Source: Pseudomonas jessenii
Lineage (GTDB): Bacteria; Pseudomonadota; Gammaproteobacteria; Pseudomonadales; Pseudomonadaceae
NCBI RefSeq assembly: GCF_002236115.1
Contig: NZ_NIWT01000004.1
Location: 682,001 to 746,000, forward strand
Direction: 5' to 3'
Length of the DNA stretch: 64,000 nucleotides
Shown here: piece by piece, positions 16,877 to 26,444 of the stretch
Position numbering within the stretch: the stretch's first letter is position 1
Layout of the letters: each line of letters starts with the position of its first letter
Notes under the pieces: model-generated
Seen by the model: the letters and a program-made list of their open reading frames with translations, nothing else
The model's database searches: none
What the model was told of the DNA's origin: nothing
Program-made: the position numbers and the translations under genes

Positions 16877-17455
16877 ATGAACTATCTCGCACATCTTCAC
16901 CTCGGTGGCCAGCGTCCCGGCCAATTGCTCGGCAGTCTGTATGGCGATTTCGTCAAGGGACGCCTGCAAGGGCAGTTCGCTCCGGACATCGAGGGGGCTA
17001 TCCAGTTGCACCGCAGCATCGACGTGTTCACCGACCGCCATCCGCTGGTGGACGTCGCGTTGTCGCGTTTCTCCCTGACCCGTCGTCGCTACGCGGGCAT
17101 CGTGCTCGATGTGTTTTTCGACCATTGCCTGGCCCGGGACTGGACGTTGTATGCCGACCGGCCCCTGGCGTTGTTCACTTCGGACGTTTACCGGGTGCTG
17201 TCCAGCGAACGGCAATTGCCGGAGCGGCTGGCGAGGATTGCGCCGCACATGGTGGCCAATGACTGGTTGGGTTCGTATCAGGAATTCGAAGTGCTGGAGC
17301 AGGTGTTGCGCGGGATCTCGCGACGCCTGACCCGGCCGGAAGAACTGGCGGCGGCGATGCAGGAATTGCGGCGGTTGTATGAACCGTTGAGCGAGGACTT
17401 CAGGTTGTTCTATCCGCAGCTTCAGGATTTTGCCCGGAACTATCCAACACCATAA
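16877..17455 (+). CDS. acpH: ACP phosphodiesterase
   Basis: 192-residue AcpH-family (DUF479) hydrolase that removes the phosphopantetheine arm from acyl carrier protein. The N-terminal MNYLAHLHLGGQRPGQLLGSLYGDFVKG and the metal-binding HRSIDVFTDRHP (residues ~43-54) and DVFFDHCLARDW (~76-87) segments are diagnostic of this HD-like family. Length matches the family. Monocistronic, followed by a REP pair. Confidence 0.93.
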   Translation: MNYLAHLHLGGQRPGQLLGSLYGDFVKGRLQGQFAPDIEGAIQLHRSIDVFTDRHPLVDVALSRFSLTRRRYAGIVLDVFFDHCLARDWTLYADRPLALFTSDVYRVLSSERQLPERLARIAPHMVANDWLGSYQEFEVLEQVLRGISRRLTRPEELAAAMQELRRLYEPLSEDFRLFYPQLQDFARNYPTP

Positions 17456-17460
17456 AACCC

Positions 17461-17552
17461 CTGTGGGAGCGAGCTTGCTCGCGATTGCGGATTAACATTC
17501 AACGATGATGCTGAATGACCCACCGCTATCGCGAGCAAGCTCGCTCCCACAG
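17461..17552. repeat. Inverted REP pair, class 1
   Basis: Facing REP palindromes between the convergent ends of acpH and olsA. Confidence 0.9.
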
Positions 17553-17578
17553 GGTACTTCGGTGAATAAAAGATCGCG

Positions 17579-18370
17579 TCACGCCGCAATGGCAGGGCGC
17601 ATCGGTGCTCGTTGCGGTTCGACAATTTCACCAAACAACACCTTCTGCACCGCCTGCTGCGCCTCGAACGCCAGTGCCGCGCGTTCCCGGCCTTCGCATG
17701 CGATTGGCTTGAGCAGATGAATCTCCACGCCGCCACGGTCATTGGCGAACAACCGCATCAGATGCGACAGCAAGTCATCGTCGCCAATGAACGGCGCCAG
17801 CGCGCAAGTCTCGCCGTCACGCACATAACGAATCGCCACCGGCTGCATCGCCACTTCGGAATCGATGGCGGCGGACAGCAGGCGGCCGTGAAAGGTACGT
17901 AGCGAACGGCCATCGGTAGTGGTGCCTTCGGGGAACATCAGCAGCGGGTGTGCCTGTTCCAGGTGACGGGTCATCTGCTTGCGGATCAACTGGCTGTCAC
18001 CCGAGCCACGGCGGATAAACAGGCTGCCGGCTTTGGCCGCCAGCCAGCCGGCTACCGGCCAGGTGCGCACTTCGGCCTTGGACAGGAACGACAGCGGCGT
18101 GAGCATGCCCAGCAGCGGGATGTCGGTCCAGGACACGTGGTTGCTGACCCAGAGCATCGGTGCCTTCGGCAACTCGCCGTGGACAGTCACGTCGAAGGGC
18201 AGGGCATTGCTCAGGCGGGCCATGAAAAACCGCGACCAGCGTTGCCGGCGCGCCATCGAATGGGCCATGCCCAAGCGCTCGAACAGCCCGAACACACTGG
18301 CCATGCCCAAGCCCAGCGTCACTACCATCAGCACTCGCGCGATTCGCGCGTACACCCGCAACCGGCCCAT
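17579..18370 (-). CDS. olsA: Lyso-ornithine lipid O-acyltransferase (PlsC family)
   Basis: 263-residue membrane acyltransferase that esterifies lyso-ornithine lipid in the second step of ornithine-lipid synthesis. An N-terminal hydrophobic helix (LMVVTLGLGMASVFGLF) anchors it. The PlsC motifs are seen: NHVSWTD (block I, residues ~87-93) and FPEGTTTDG (block III, ~158-166). Its ATG overlaps the olsB stop as TAATG at 18368-18372, so translation is coupled. The pairing with olsB argues for OlsA over a general 1-acylglycerol-3-phosphate acyltransferase. Confidence 0.9.
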   Translation of the reverse strand: MGRLRVYARIARVLMVVTLGLGMASVFGLFERLGMAHSMARRQRWSRFFMARLSNALPFDVTVHGELPKAPMLWVSNHVSWTDIPLLGMLTPLSFLSKAEVRTWPVAGWLAAKAGSLFIRRGSGDSQLIRKQMTRHLEQAHPLLMFPEGTTTDGRSLRTFHGRLLSAAIDSEVAMQPVAIRYVRDGETCALAPFIGDDDLLSHLMRLFANDRGGVEIHLLKPIACEGRERAALAFEAQQAVQKVLFGEIVEPQRAPMRPAIAA

Positions 18371-19125
18371 TACACAGCCGCCTTGAAGTGTTTGGCATAA
18401 CGCGGGCAGAGTTCGTCGCGCTTGAGCAGGATGAACACGTCGGCGACCTGGAAGTCTTCGTCCCAGCATGGCTCGCCGCAGATCTTCGCGCCCAGGCGCA
18501 TGTAGGCCTTGAGCAGCGGTGGCATTTCGGCGATCACGTTCGACGGAATGTCGAGGCTCGGCAGCGGGTTTTTCGGCTCGGCGCGCAGATGTTCGGTGCA
18601 CAGGTAGCGTTCGCGCAGACGCTGCATGATCGCGTGGGCCTGCACGCCGCCATCCTGCATCGGAATGCTCGCACAACCCATCAGGTAGCTGTAGCCGCCC
18701 TGGTTCAGGACTTCGGCCAGTTCGCCCCAGAGCACGGCGATGGTGCCGCCATTGCGGTAGGCCGGGTCGACACAGGTGCGACCGATTTCCAGGATCGGGC
18801 CTTGCAGGTGCACCAGACCGTGGAGGCTGAATTCTTCTTCGCTGTAGAATTTGCCCAGGCTGCTGGCAGCCGTGTGGTCGAGTAAACGGGTGGTTGCCAC
18901 CAGGCGACCGGTATTCAAGTCACGCACGCCGATGTGGGCGCAGTGAACGTCGTAGTCATCCATGTCCAGACCCAGTTCAGCGCCTTTGAGCCTGGCGTTG
19001 AATTCGCCGCTGAACACGTTGAAGCGCAAGGCCTGGGCTTCCTGCAAAGCCTCGGCGCCCACCAGGCGTTCGGCTTGCAGGCGGCGTTCGTTGCCGGTGT
19101 CGCTGATGCGGGCGATCTGAGTCAT
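18370..19125 (-). CDS. olsB: L-ornithine N-alpha-acyltransferase (GNAT-like)
   Basis: 251-residue enzyme that transfers a 3-hydroxyacyl chain from ACP to ornithine, giving lyso-ornithine lipid. The LRFNVFSGEFNA segment near residue 35, LVATTRLLD near 78, the EIGRTCVDPAYRNG motif near 107 and MGCASIPMQDGGVQA near 145 are typical of the OlsB/autoinducer-synthase-like fold. ATG 19125 is chosen because GGAG lies 8 bases upstream; longer frames have no such site. First gene of the olsBA pair. These lipids are normally made under phosphate limitation, though I did not identify a Pho box. Confidence 0.92.
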   Translation of the reverse strand: MTQIARISDTGNERRLQAERLVGAEALQEAQALRFNVFSGEFNARLKGAELGLDMDDYDVHCAHIGVRDLNTGRLVATTRLLDHTAASSLGKFYSEEEFSLHGLVHLQGPILEIGRTCVDPAYRNGGTIAVLWGELAEVLNQGGYSYLMGCASIPMQDGGVQAHAIMQRLRERYLCTEHLRAEPKNPLPSLDIPSNVIAEMPPLLKAYMRLGAKICGEPCWDEDFQVADVFILLKRDELCPRYAKHFKAAV

Positions 19126-19280
19126 GGCGAATCTCCGTGCGGGCTGCTCACCCGTCTTTGGGCTACAGCGAATCGACTTTCTTTGTCTAGCCGTGTTGTG
19201 CAAAGTCAGGCTATGTAGCCCCGGTGTCATCGCCATTAAGCTTTGGTGATGCTTATATGACAGCCTTCGAGGAGACTCTT

Positions 19281-20159
19281 ATGCCCTGGCAAACCCTGTT
19301 GAACCGCCGTGATCGCTTGCCCGCCAACCCGGATCTGGCGGAAGGTTTCGCGACCTTGTTGCAGCAGTTGGGAACGGTCACTCCGTTTGAATTGGCGGTG
19401 CTTGGCGGGCGGTTGATGGCGACACCGGGGCAAGCGTTTCTGGTGGGGTATCAGGCGGCCTTGCGCATGCTCTGGCCGAGCGCGCCACTGAGCCTGGGCG
19501 CGTTGTGCGCCACCGAGCAGCGCAGCCTGCGCCCGGCCGATATGCAAACCCGACTGAGCGATTTGCGCCTGAGCGGACGCAAGGATTTCGTCACCGCCGG
19601 CAATGCCGCCGACTGGCTGCTGGTGGCGGCGCGCAGCGAGGAGCCCGGCGCCGATCCACGCTTGAGCCTGGCGGTGATCTATCGCGATGAGCCGGGTGTG
19701 CGGGTGGAAAAGCTGGCGCCGCTCCCGTTGATGCCGGACATCAGCCATGGCCGGTTGTTTCTGGATAACGCGCTGTGCGAGTTGCTCGCAGGGGATGGTT
19801 GGGACGCTTACGTCAAACCGTTCCGAACTTTGGAAGACATCTATGTGCTGAGCGCCATGACAGCGTGGTTGTATGGCGTCGGCCAGGAATGCGATTGGCC
19901 GCAAGGCTTGCAATTGCGGTTGCTGGGGTTACTGGCGGGGTGCGCGGAAACCAGCCGCCAGCCACCCACCCATCCGGCCGGGCATGTGTTGCTTGGCGGG
20001 TTGTTTGCGCAGTTCGAAGGGCTCAAGACTGAAGTGAATGAGGCGCTGGCCGGAGGGCCTCAAGAGTGGGCGGCGATGTGGCAACGGGATCAGGCGGTGA
20101 TGGATTTGGCTGCAGGGGCGCGGGGCAAGCGGTTGGCCAAGGCATTGGCGGCGTATTGA
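19281..20159 (+). CDS. Acyl-CoA-dehydrogenase-like protein
   Basis: 292 residues from ATG 19281 (GAGGAG 6-12 bases upstream). The central part resembles the acyl-CoA dehydrogenase middle domain, with LSGRKDFVTAGNAADWLLVAAR near residue 97 and PLPLMPDISHGRLF near 150. It is shorter than true acyl-CoA dehydrogenases (about 380 residues) and I cannot see the catalytic Glu region, so it may have lost activity or act in a different way. Divergent from olsB, so a lipid role is plausible but unproven. Confidence 0.65.
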   Translation: MPWQTLLNRRDRLPANPDLAEGFATLLQQLGTVTPFELAVLGGRLMATPGQAFLVGYQAALRMLWPSAPLSLGALCATEQRSLRPADMQTRLSDLRLSGRKDFVTAGNAADWLLVAARSEEPGADPRLSLAVIYRDEPGVRVEKLAPLPLMPDISHGRLFLDNALCELLAGDGWDAYVKPFRTLEDIYVLSAMTAWLYGVGQECDWPQGLQLRLLGLLAGCAETSRQPPTHPAGHVLLGGLFAQFEGLKTEVNEALAGGPQEWAAMWQRDQAVMDLAAGARGKRLAKALAAY

Positions 20160-20164
20160 TGGGC

Positions 20165-20236
20165 CTCATCGCGAGCAGGCTCGCTCCTACATTTGGAATG
20201 CATTCCCCTGTGGGAGCGAGCTTGCTCGCGATGGCG
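20165..20236. repeat. Inverted REP pair, class 1 (variant)
   Basis: Left arm has changes (GCAGGCTCGCTCCTACA), right arm is canonical; about 20 bases separate them. Confidence 0.82.
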
Positions 20237-20314
20237 GCCTGATTGGCAGCATGAATTCCTGAACTGTCATCAACCTCGACTAGGCTCAGCAAGTTCAATC
20301 TTCGAGCCCCCGTC

Positions 20315-21409
20315 ATGCCCAAAGGCCTGTCCCTGATTTTCCTGCTGTTGCTCAGCCTCACGACCCAGGCTGAAAGCTGGCCCGCCGAGCAATGGCCGAC
20401 CGCGCCGACGCCCGCTGGCCCGGCGCTTCAAGCCCTGGAGACCTATGCCTTCCCATCCCGCGATGACACCACTCGCCAAGGCATTCGCACCGATGCCTTG
20501 CTGGTGATCCGCGACGGCCAGTTGATCTACGAACGCTACGCCGGCCCAACGACGGCCGAGACGCCGCACCTGACCTGGTCGATCAGCAAGAGCCTGATGG
20601 CCGCGGTCCTCGGTGTGGCTTACGGCGAAGGCTTGTTCAAACTCGGCGACCCTGTGGCGAAGTTTTATCCGCCCCTGCAAAAATACCCCGACCTGACCAT
20701 GGCCGACCTGCTGCACTGGGCCTCGGGCCTGGATTGGCAGGAAGACTACGAATACGCACCGCTGAAGTCTTCGGTAGTGGCCATGCTCTACACCCGCGGT
20801 CACCACGACATGGCTGCGTTCACCGCGGCCCATGCCGAGTACGCGGCGCCGGGCCAGGCGTTTCGCTACTCCAGCGGTGACAGCAACCTGTTGTCCGCCG
20901 CGTTGAAAACCATCGTCGGCCCCGGCCGCTATCCGGATTATCCGTGGACTGCGCTGTTCGAGCCGCTGGGTATCCGCCAAGCCGTGTGGGAAACCGATGC
21001 CACGGGCACTTTCGTTGCTTCGTCCTATGCCTACCTCACTGCACGGGACCTGGCCCGGGTCGGTCTGTTGATGGCCCGCGAGGGGCGCTGGGCAGATAGG
21101 CAACTGCTGCCCAGGGACTGGGTGGCATTCAATCGCGAGCCATTCGCTCACTATCACGCCGATCAAGACGAGGCCGTCCCCGGCGGCCAGTGGTGGCTCA
21201 ATCGAGCCGTTGAGGGCGCGGCACGACCCTGGCCCGATGCTCCCGCCGACACCTTCGCCGCGCTGGGGCATTGGGGCCAGGCGATGTACGTGATCCCCAG
21301 TGAGCAGCTGGTGATCGTCCGCTACGGCGATGACCGCGACGGCACTTACCGGCACAACCAATTGCTCCAGCTCGCGCTCAAGGCCTTTTCCGGGAAGGTG
21401 CAGCCATGA
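20315..21409 (+). CDS. Serine hydrolase, class C beta-lactamase/esterase family
   Basis: 364 residues with a signal peptide (LSLIFLLLLSLTTQAES). The nucleophile motif SISK (SxxK, residues ~90-93) is clear. The Tyr motif is YSSGDSN (near residue 188), where the usual Asn two after the Tyr is replaced by Ser, and the third motif is probably GHWGQ near 312. This pattern suits periplasmic esterases or D-aminopeptidase-like hydrolases more than true beta-lactamases. Its stop overlaps the next start by 4 bases (ATGA), so the two are co-translated. Confidence 0.85.
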   Translation: MPKGLSLIFLLLLSLTTQAESWPAEQWPTAPTPAGPALQALETYAFPSRDDTTRQGIRTDALLVIRDGQLIYERYAGPTTAETPHLTWSISKSLMAAVLGVAYGEGLFKLGDPVAKFYPPLQKYPDLTMADLLHWASGLDWQEDYEYAPLKSSVVAMLYTRGHHDMAAFTAAHAEYAAPGQAFRYSSGDSNLLSAALKTIVGPGRYPDYPWTALFEPLGIRQAVWETDATGTFVASSYAYLTARDLARVGLLMAREGRWADRQLLPRDWVAFNREPFAHYHADQDEAVPGGQWWLNRAVEGAARPWPDAPADTFAALGHWGQAMYVIPSEQLVIVRYGDDRDGTYRHNQLLQLALKAFSGKVQP

Positions 21410-21729
21410 GCGGTTTCATTCGCCGTCGACCGCTCAGTTCCCTGTTGTTGATCCTGCTGATCGCCTTGCTCGGCTGGATCTGGCACGAGCGGGTGGCGCT
21501 GTGGGCGTTCCCCGACATCATCAGCGCCTACACCGCCAAGGAATATTGTTCGTGCCGCTACGTGATGAACAACGATGCCGAGTACTGCCACGGTTATGTG
21601 AAACAGTGGCTGCCCGCCAGCGGCTTTACCGATGACCCGGCCGGCAAGCGTGTCTCGGTCAGTGGCATGGGCCGCAGCAACAGCGCGGTGTGGATCGGCG
21701 AGCGCCAGGGTTGTCGTTTGGAGCCTTGA
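21406..21729 (+). CDS. Small membrane-anchored conserved protein, unknown function
   Basis: 107 residues, overlapping the serine hydrolase gene by ATGA. One N-terminal transmembrane helix (SLLLILLIALLGWIW) and a periplasmic part with four Cys (CSC near residue 48, YC near 60, GC near 103) that could form disulfides. I do not recognise the family. The tight coupling suggests a partner of the hydrolase. Confidence 0.65.
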   Translation: MSGFIRRRPLSSLLLILLIALLGWIWHERVALWAFPDIISAYTAKEYCSCRYVMNNDAEYCHGYVKQWLPASGFTDDPAGKRVSVSGMGRSNSAVWIGERQGCRLEP

Positions 21730-21761
21730 GCGGGGTATGTGCTTTGGGTGGTGGTGAGTTT

Positions 21762-21896
21762 TTGTGGCGAGGGGGCTTGTCCCCGTTCGGCTGCGAAGCA
21801 GACGCAAAGCCAGCCTCCCCGGTCCGTCAGGCTTACTTGGTTGTAGACTTCAGCACTGCTTCGCAGCGCAACGGGGGCAAGCCCCCTCGCCACAAA
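21762..21896. repeat. Long inverted repeat, class 2 (GTGGCGAGGGGGCTTG type)
   Basis: GTGGCGAGGGGGCTTG near the left end and CAAGCCCCCTCGCCAC near the right end form an inverted pair about 135 bases long, with weaker pairing inside (CGAAGCAG with CTGCTTCG). A second copy lies at 33375-33498. It is distinct from the class 1 REPs. Confidence 0.85.
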
Positions 21897-22000
21897 AGCT
21901 CACTCGCCCTATGGAATGTGTTCATGGCGCAACAGAAAGTTTGCAACCTGTGACAAGCCAGTTAAGGTTCAGCACAGGTTTATCTGCCCCACGAGTCTCT

Positions 22001-22591
22001 ATGTTCAAGCGCTCCACCTTCCAAACCCTCACTTTCCTGCTGTTGGCCGGTGCCGCGTTGTCGGCCCGCGCCGACTGGTATCTCGATGGCGAGTCTTCGC
22101 GCCTGTCGTTTGTCAGCACCAAGAATGCCAATGTTTCCGAAGTGCAGCGCTTCCTGGTGCTGCACGGCAAGGTCGACCCCGAGGGGCTGGCCCAGGTGGA
22201 AGTCGAGCTGGAGTCGATCAACAGCGGCATCCCGTTGCGCGATGAGCGCATGCGCAAGGAACTGTTCCAGATCGACCGGTTTCCCGACGCCATGATCACC
22301 ACGAAAATCGATCTGCGCCCGATCAATGACCTCGCTCCCGGCGCGCAGTTGGAGTTGCGCCTGCCGCTGATGGTCGACCTGCACGGCAAACAACACGAAT
22401 ACCAGGCCGAACTGTTGGCGACCCGACTCGATGACCGGCGCTTCCAGGTGGTGACCCTCGAACCGCTGGTGATCAACGCCGAGGATTTCGATTTGGCTCC
22501 CGGCCTGGAAACGTTGCGCAAACTGGCCGGTTTATCAGCTATCAGTCTTTCCGTACCGGTGGGTGCGGTACTGATTTTCACGGCGCGCTGA
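22001..22591 (+). CDS. YceI family periplasmic protein
   Basis: 196 residues. Signal peptide (FLLLAGAALSARA) followed by the lipocalin-like YceI domain, beginning DWYLDGESSRLSFVSTKNANVSE and containing LRDERMRKELF near residue 79. Family members bind isoprenoids or amphiphiles in the periplasm. ATG 22001 gives the signal peptide at the right place; the longer upstream frame runs through a repeat and is rejected. It ends one base before the clsB-like gene start region. Confidence 0.88.
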   Translation: MFKRSTFQTLTFLLLAGAALSARADWYLDGESSRLSFVSTKNANVSEVQRFLVLHGKVDPEGLAQVEVELESINSGIPLRDERMRKELFQIDRFPDAMITTKIDLRPINDLAPGAQLELRLPLMVDLHGKQHEYQAELLATRLDDRRFQVVTLEPLVINAEDFDLAPGLETLRKLAGLSAISLSVPVGAVLIFTAR

Positions 22592-22592
22592 C

Positions 22593-23750
22593 ATGGCCGG
22601 AGCGATTTTTCCGTGGCGTGAAGGCAACCGCTTCGAACTGCTGATCGACGGTCCGCAGTTTTTTCCGCGCATGCTGGTGGCGATTGCCCGGGCTGAAGAG
22701 CAGGTTGAGCTGGAACTGTATCTGGTGGAGGCGGGTGCCTGCGCCGAAGCCATGGTCCAGGCATTGGTGCAGGCCGCCGAGCGCGGTGTACGGGTGCGCT
22801 GTCTGTTCGATGATTACGGCAGCCTCGCTTTCACCCTGGCCTTGCGTCAGCGGCTGATGTCCGCTGGCGTGGAGCTGCGTTTTTACAATCGTCTGAGTTG
22901 GCGACGTTGGGTCGGCAACTTCTACCGCGATCACCGCAAGCTGTTATTGGTGGACCAGAGCCTGGCCGTGGTCGGCGGCACCGGTGTCACTGATGAATTC
23001 TGGACTCCGGGGGAAGACGCCAGCGAATGGCACGAAGTGATGGTGGAAATCACCGGCCCGCTGGTACTCGATTGGCAGCTGCTATTCGATCGTCAGTGGA
23101 TTGCCAACCGCCATCGACGTGCCTGGCGACCGGCTTCGCATTTCGGTCTGCCGCGCCTGCCAAGGGTGCCGTCCATAGGCGAGGGCATGGGCCGGGTGGC
23201 CTATGCCGACGCCCGTCAACACCGGGACATTCTGCAATCGCTGGTGCGTGCCCTGAACAGTGGTCAGCGACGGATCTGGCTGGCCACGCCGTACTTTTTG
23301 CCGACCTGGAAAGTCCGCCGCTCCCTGCGCCGGGCGGCTGCCCGGGGCGTCGATGTGCGCTTGCTGCTGACCGGCCCCCGTACCGATCACCCATCCGTGC
23401 GTTATGCCGGGCATCGCTACTACCCGCGACTGCTCAGGGCCGGGGTGAAAATCTACGAGTACCAGCCGTGTTTCCTGCACCTGAAAATGGTCCTGGTCGA
23501 CGACTGGGTGAGCATCGGTTCGTGCAACTTCGATCACTGGAATCTGCGCTTCAACCTGGAAGCCAACCTGGAAGCCCTGGACCCCGGACTGACCCGGTCG
23601 GTGGCGGCGAGTTTCGAACGGGATTTCGGGTTGAGTGAGCAAGTCAGCCTGGAGGAATGGAAGCGCCGGCCACTGTGGCGGCGGGTCAAGCAACGGGTGT
23701 GGGGATGGGTGGATCGGGTGGTGGTGAACCTGCTGAATCGGCGGGGTTGA
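22593..23750 (+). CDS. clsB: Cardiolipin synthase B-like phospholipase D protein
   Basis: 385 residues with two HKD active-site motifs: HRKLLLVD (residues ~112-119) and HLKMVLVD (~295-302), the second followed by IGSCNFDHWN. It condenses phospholipids to cardiolipin at the inner membrane. No N-terminal transmembrane helices are present, which fits ClsB and not ClsA. It starts 2 bases after the YceI gene stop, so the two are probably transcribed together. Confidence 0.9.
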   Translation: MAGAIFPWREGNRFELLIDGPQFFPRMLVAIARAEEQVELELYLVEAGACAEAMVQALVQAAERGVRVRCLFDDYGSLAFTLALRQRLMSAGVELRFYNRLSWRRWVGNFYRDHRKLLLVDQSLAVVGGTGVTDEFWTPGEDASEWHEVMVEITGPLVLDWQLLFDRQWIANRHRRAWRPASHFGLPRLPRVPSIGEGMGRVAYADARQHRDILQSLVRALNSGQRRIWLATPYFLPTWKVRRSLRRAAARGVDVRLLLTGPRTDHPSVRYAGHRYYPRLLRAGVKIYEYQPCFLHLKMVLVDDWVSIGSCNFDHWNLRFNLEANLEALDPGLTRSVAASFERDFGLSEQVSLEEWKRRPLWRRVKQRVWGWVDRVVVNLLNRRG

Positions 23751-23776
23751 CCCCAGTTTTCTGAACACTGAAACCA

Positions 23777-23868
23777 CTGTGGGAGCGAGCTTGCTCGCGA
23801 TGAGGGCTTAACATTCAACATCTCTGTCGACTGTCAGTCCGCTATCGCGAGCAAGCTCGCTCCCACAG
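23777..23868. repeat. Inverted REP pair, class 1
   Basis: Facing REP palindromes between the convergent clsB and bglX ends. Confidence 0.9.
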
Positions 23869-23889
23869 GGTTTTGCGGTGTTTGATTAA

Positions 23890-26181
23890 TTACAGCAACT
23901 CAAAACTCTGCTGCGTCACGTCCTCTGAATCCAGGCCGATCTGCACGTTGAACTTGCCCGGTTCCGCCGCGTACTTGAGCTGGGTGTTGTAGAACTTCAG
24001 GTCGTCCTCAGTGATGGTGAAGTGCACGACTTTCTGTTCGCCGGCCTTGATCATCACTTTCTGGAAGTTCTTCAGTTCCTTGATCGGACGAATCATCGAG
24101 CCGGTCTCGTCCTGGATGTACAGCTGCACCACGGTTTCGCCGTCGCGCTTGCCGGTGTTTTTCACGGTGACACTGGCGTCGAGCTTGCCGGTCTTGTTCA
24201 GCGTGGTCGACGACAGCGCCATGTCGCTCAGGCTGAACTCGGTGTAGCTCAGGCCATAGCCGAACGGGTACAGGGGGCCCGTGGTGTCATCGAAGTACTG
24301 CGAGGTGTAGTTGCCCGGTTTGCCCGGAGTAAACGGCCGGCCAATGGTCAGGTGGTTGTAGTAGGTCGGAATCTGGCCTACCGAACGCGGGATGCTGATC
24401 GGCAGTTTGCCCGACGGGTTGTAGTCGCCGAACAGCACGTCGGCGATGGCGTTGCCGCCCTCGGTGCCGCTGAACCAGGTTTCCAGGATCGCGTCGGCCT
24501 GTTCCTTCTCTTCGAGGATCGTCAGTGGACGGCCATTCATCAACACCAGTACCAGCGGTTTGCCGGTGGCTTTCAGGGCCCGGATCAGCTCGCGCTGGTT
24601 TTCCGGGATGTTCAGGTCGGTGCGGCTCGACGATTCGTGGGACATGCCACGGGATTCACCGACGGCGGCAACCACCACATCAGCATCCTTGGCCGCTTTC
24701 ACCGCTTCGTCGATCAGCACGTTCGCCGGGCGCGGGTCGTCCACCACTTCCGGGGCATCGAAGTTGAGGAAGTTCAGGTAACCGAGGATTTTCGGGTCGC
24801 TGGTGATATTGGCGCCACGGGCGTAGATCAGTGTCGATTTGTCTCCCAGGGCGTTGGTCATGCCATCGAACAGGGTCACCGATTGAGCAGGGCGACCGGC
24901 GGCTGCCCAGCTGCCCATCATGTCGATGGGCGCCTTGGCCAGCGGACCGACCAGGGCGATTTTCGCGGTCTTCTTCAGTGGCAGGGTGTCATTCCGGTTT
25001 TTCAGCAGCACCTGGCTGCGGCGTGCCACATCACGGGCCTCGGCGCGGTGCAGGCGGCTGTCGGCGTAGGTGTCGACCGGATCATCCTCGGCCTTGCCGA
25101 TGCGCAGGTACGGGTCCTTGAACAGGCCCATGTCGTACTTGGCGCCCAGTACCGCACGCACGGCGTTGTCGATGTCGCTCTGCTGGATCTCGCCGGACTT
25201 CAGCAGCCCTGGCAGCTCTTTGCCGTACAGGGTGTCGTTCATGCTCATGTGGATGCCAGCCTTGATTGCCAGCTTCGCCGCTTCGCGACCGTCGGCGGCA
25301 ACACCGTGCTTGATCAGCTCGAAAATCGCCCCGTGGTCGCTGACGGCCAGGCCCTTGAAGCCCCACTCCTTGCGCAGCAGGTCGTTCATCAGCCAGGTGT
25401 TGGCGGTGGCCGGCACGCCGTTGATCGAGTTCAGCGCGACCATGACCCCGCCGGCGCCGGCATCGATGGCGGCGCGGTACGGTGGCAGGTAGTCCTGGTA
25501 CATCTTGACCGGGCTCATATCGACCACGTTGTAGTCGCGGCCACCCTCGACCGCGCCGTACAAGGCAAAGTGCTTGACGCTGGCCATGATGCTGTCGGCT
25601 GCGTTCGCGCCAGTACCCTGGAACGCCTTGACCATCACGCCGGCAATGCGCGACACCAGGTAAGTGTCTTCACCGAAGCCTTCGGAAGTACGACCCCAGC
25701 GTGGGTCGCGAGAGATGTCGACCATCGGTGCGAAGGTGATGTCGAGGCTGTCAGCCGCGGCTTCCTTGGCGGCAATGCGCCCGGACAGGCCGATGGCGTC
25801 CATGTCCCAGCTCGAGGCCAGGGCCAGCGGGATCGGAAATATGGTGCGGTGGCCGTGGATCACGTCGTAGGCGAAGAACATCGGGATCTTCAGGCGGCTG
25901 CGCATGGCCGCGTCCTGCATCGGGCGGTTTTCCGGGCGGGTGATCGAGTTGAACGTACCGCCGATGTTGCCTGCCGCGATTTCCTTGCGGATCATTTCGC
26001 GCGGCATTTCCGGGCCGATGCTGATCAGGCGCAGCTGGCCGATTTTTTCATCGAGGGTCATTTGCTTCATCAGGTTGCTGACGAAGGCTTCCTTGTTCTC
26101 CAGGGGTGCGGGCGTCGTGGCGGCCAATACGTTATGACTGGCCAGGCTGACGAACAGGCCCAGCAAACACAGCTTCTTCAT
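23890..26181 (-). CDS. bglX: Periplasmic beta-glucosidase, glycoside hydrolase family 3
   Basis: 763 residues, close to E. coli BglX (765). A signal peptide ends near SHNVLAA. The GH3 N-terminal domain (~35-390) carries the catalytic nucleophile in LAVSDHGAIFEL (Asp near residue 290), then the alpha/beta sandwich domain (~400-620) and the C-terminal fibronectin-like domain (~660-763). It cleaves terminal beta-linked glucose from oligosaccharides. ATG 26181 begins the signal peptide; the 30-codon upstream extension is not signal-like. Confidence 0.94.
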   Translation of the reverse strand: MKKLCLLGLFVSLASHNVLAATTPAPLENKEAFVSNLMKQMTLDEKIGQLRLISIGPEMPREMIRKEIAAGNIGGTFNSITRPENRPMQDAAMRSRLKIPMFFAYDVIHGHRTIFPIPLALASSWDMDAIGLSGRIAAKEAAADSLDITFAPMVDISRDPRWGRTSEGFGEDTYLVSRIAGVMVKAFQGTGANAADSIMASVKHFALYGAVEGGRDYNVVDMSPVKMYQDYLPPYRAAIDAGAGGVMVALNSINGVPATANTWLMNDLLRKEWGFKGLAVSDHGAIFELIKHGVAADGREAAKLAIKAGIHMSMNDTLYGKELPGLLKSGEIQQSDIDNAVRAVLGAKYDMGLFKDPYLRIGKAEDDPVDTYADSRLHRAEARDVARRSQVLLKNRNDTLPLKKTAKIALVGPLAKAPIDMMGSWAAAGRPAQSVTLFDGMTNALGDKSTLIYARGANITSDPKILGYLNFLNFDAPEVVDDPRPANVLIDEAVKAAKDADVVVAAVGESRGMSHESSSRTDLNIPENQRELIRALKATGKPLVLVLMNGRPLTILEEKEQADAILETWFSGTEGGNAIADVLFGDYNPSGKLPISIPRSVGQIPTYYNHLTIGRPFTPGKPGNYTSQYFDDTTGPLYPFGYGLSYTEFSLSDMALSSTTLNKTGKLDASVTVKNTGKRDGETVVQLYIQDETGSMIRPIKELKNFQKVMIKAGEQKVVHFTITEDDLKFYNTQLKYAAEPGKFNVQIGLDSEDVTQQSFELL

Positions 26182-26444
26182 GAATAGTTTTCTCAAGGGC
26201 CCAAACGGCGATGTACACGCCGGCCAGCCAAAATTTAGGGAGCGTCTATTGTTGTTCGGGTACCGGCTCAAAAGACCAGAGCCAAAAAACCACAGCCAGA
26301 TGGCGGATGCGTTTTCGCGCAGGGCCTCTTTTTAGCCCATCGGCCCGTTGCAATCCAGAGGCGCGGGCGATTATGCCCCAAGAGCCGGCCCAGAAGGTTT
26401 CACGGTCGGTTTTTTCATGAAATGCACAAGGGAGCATCATCCTG

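Noticed and set aside
24022..26187. 721-codon plus-strand frame antisense to bglX
   Set aside because: Mirror of a well-conserved GH3 gene; product has no recognisable domain.
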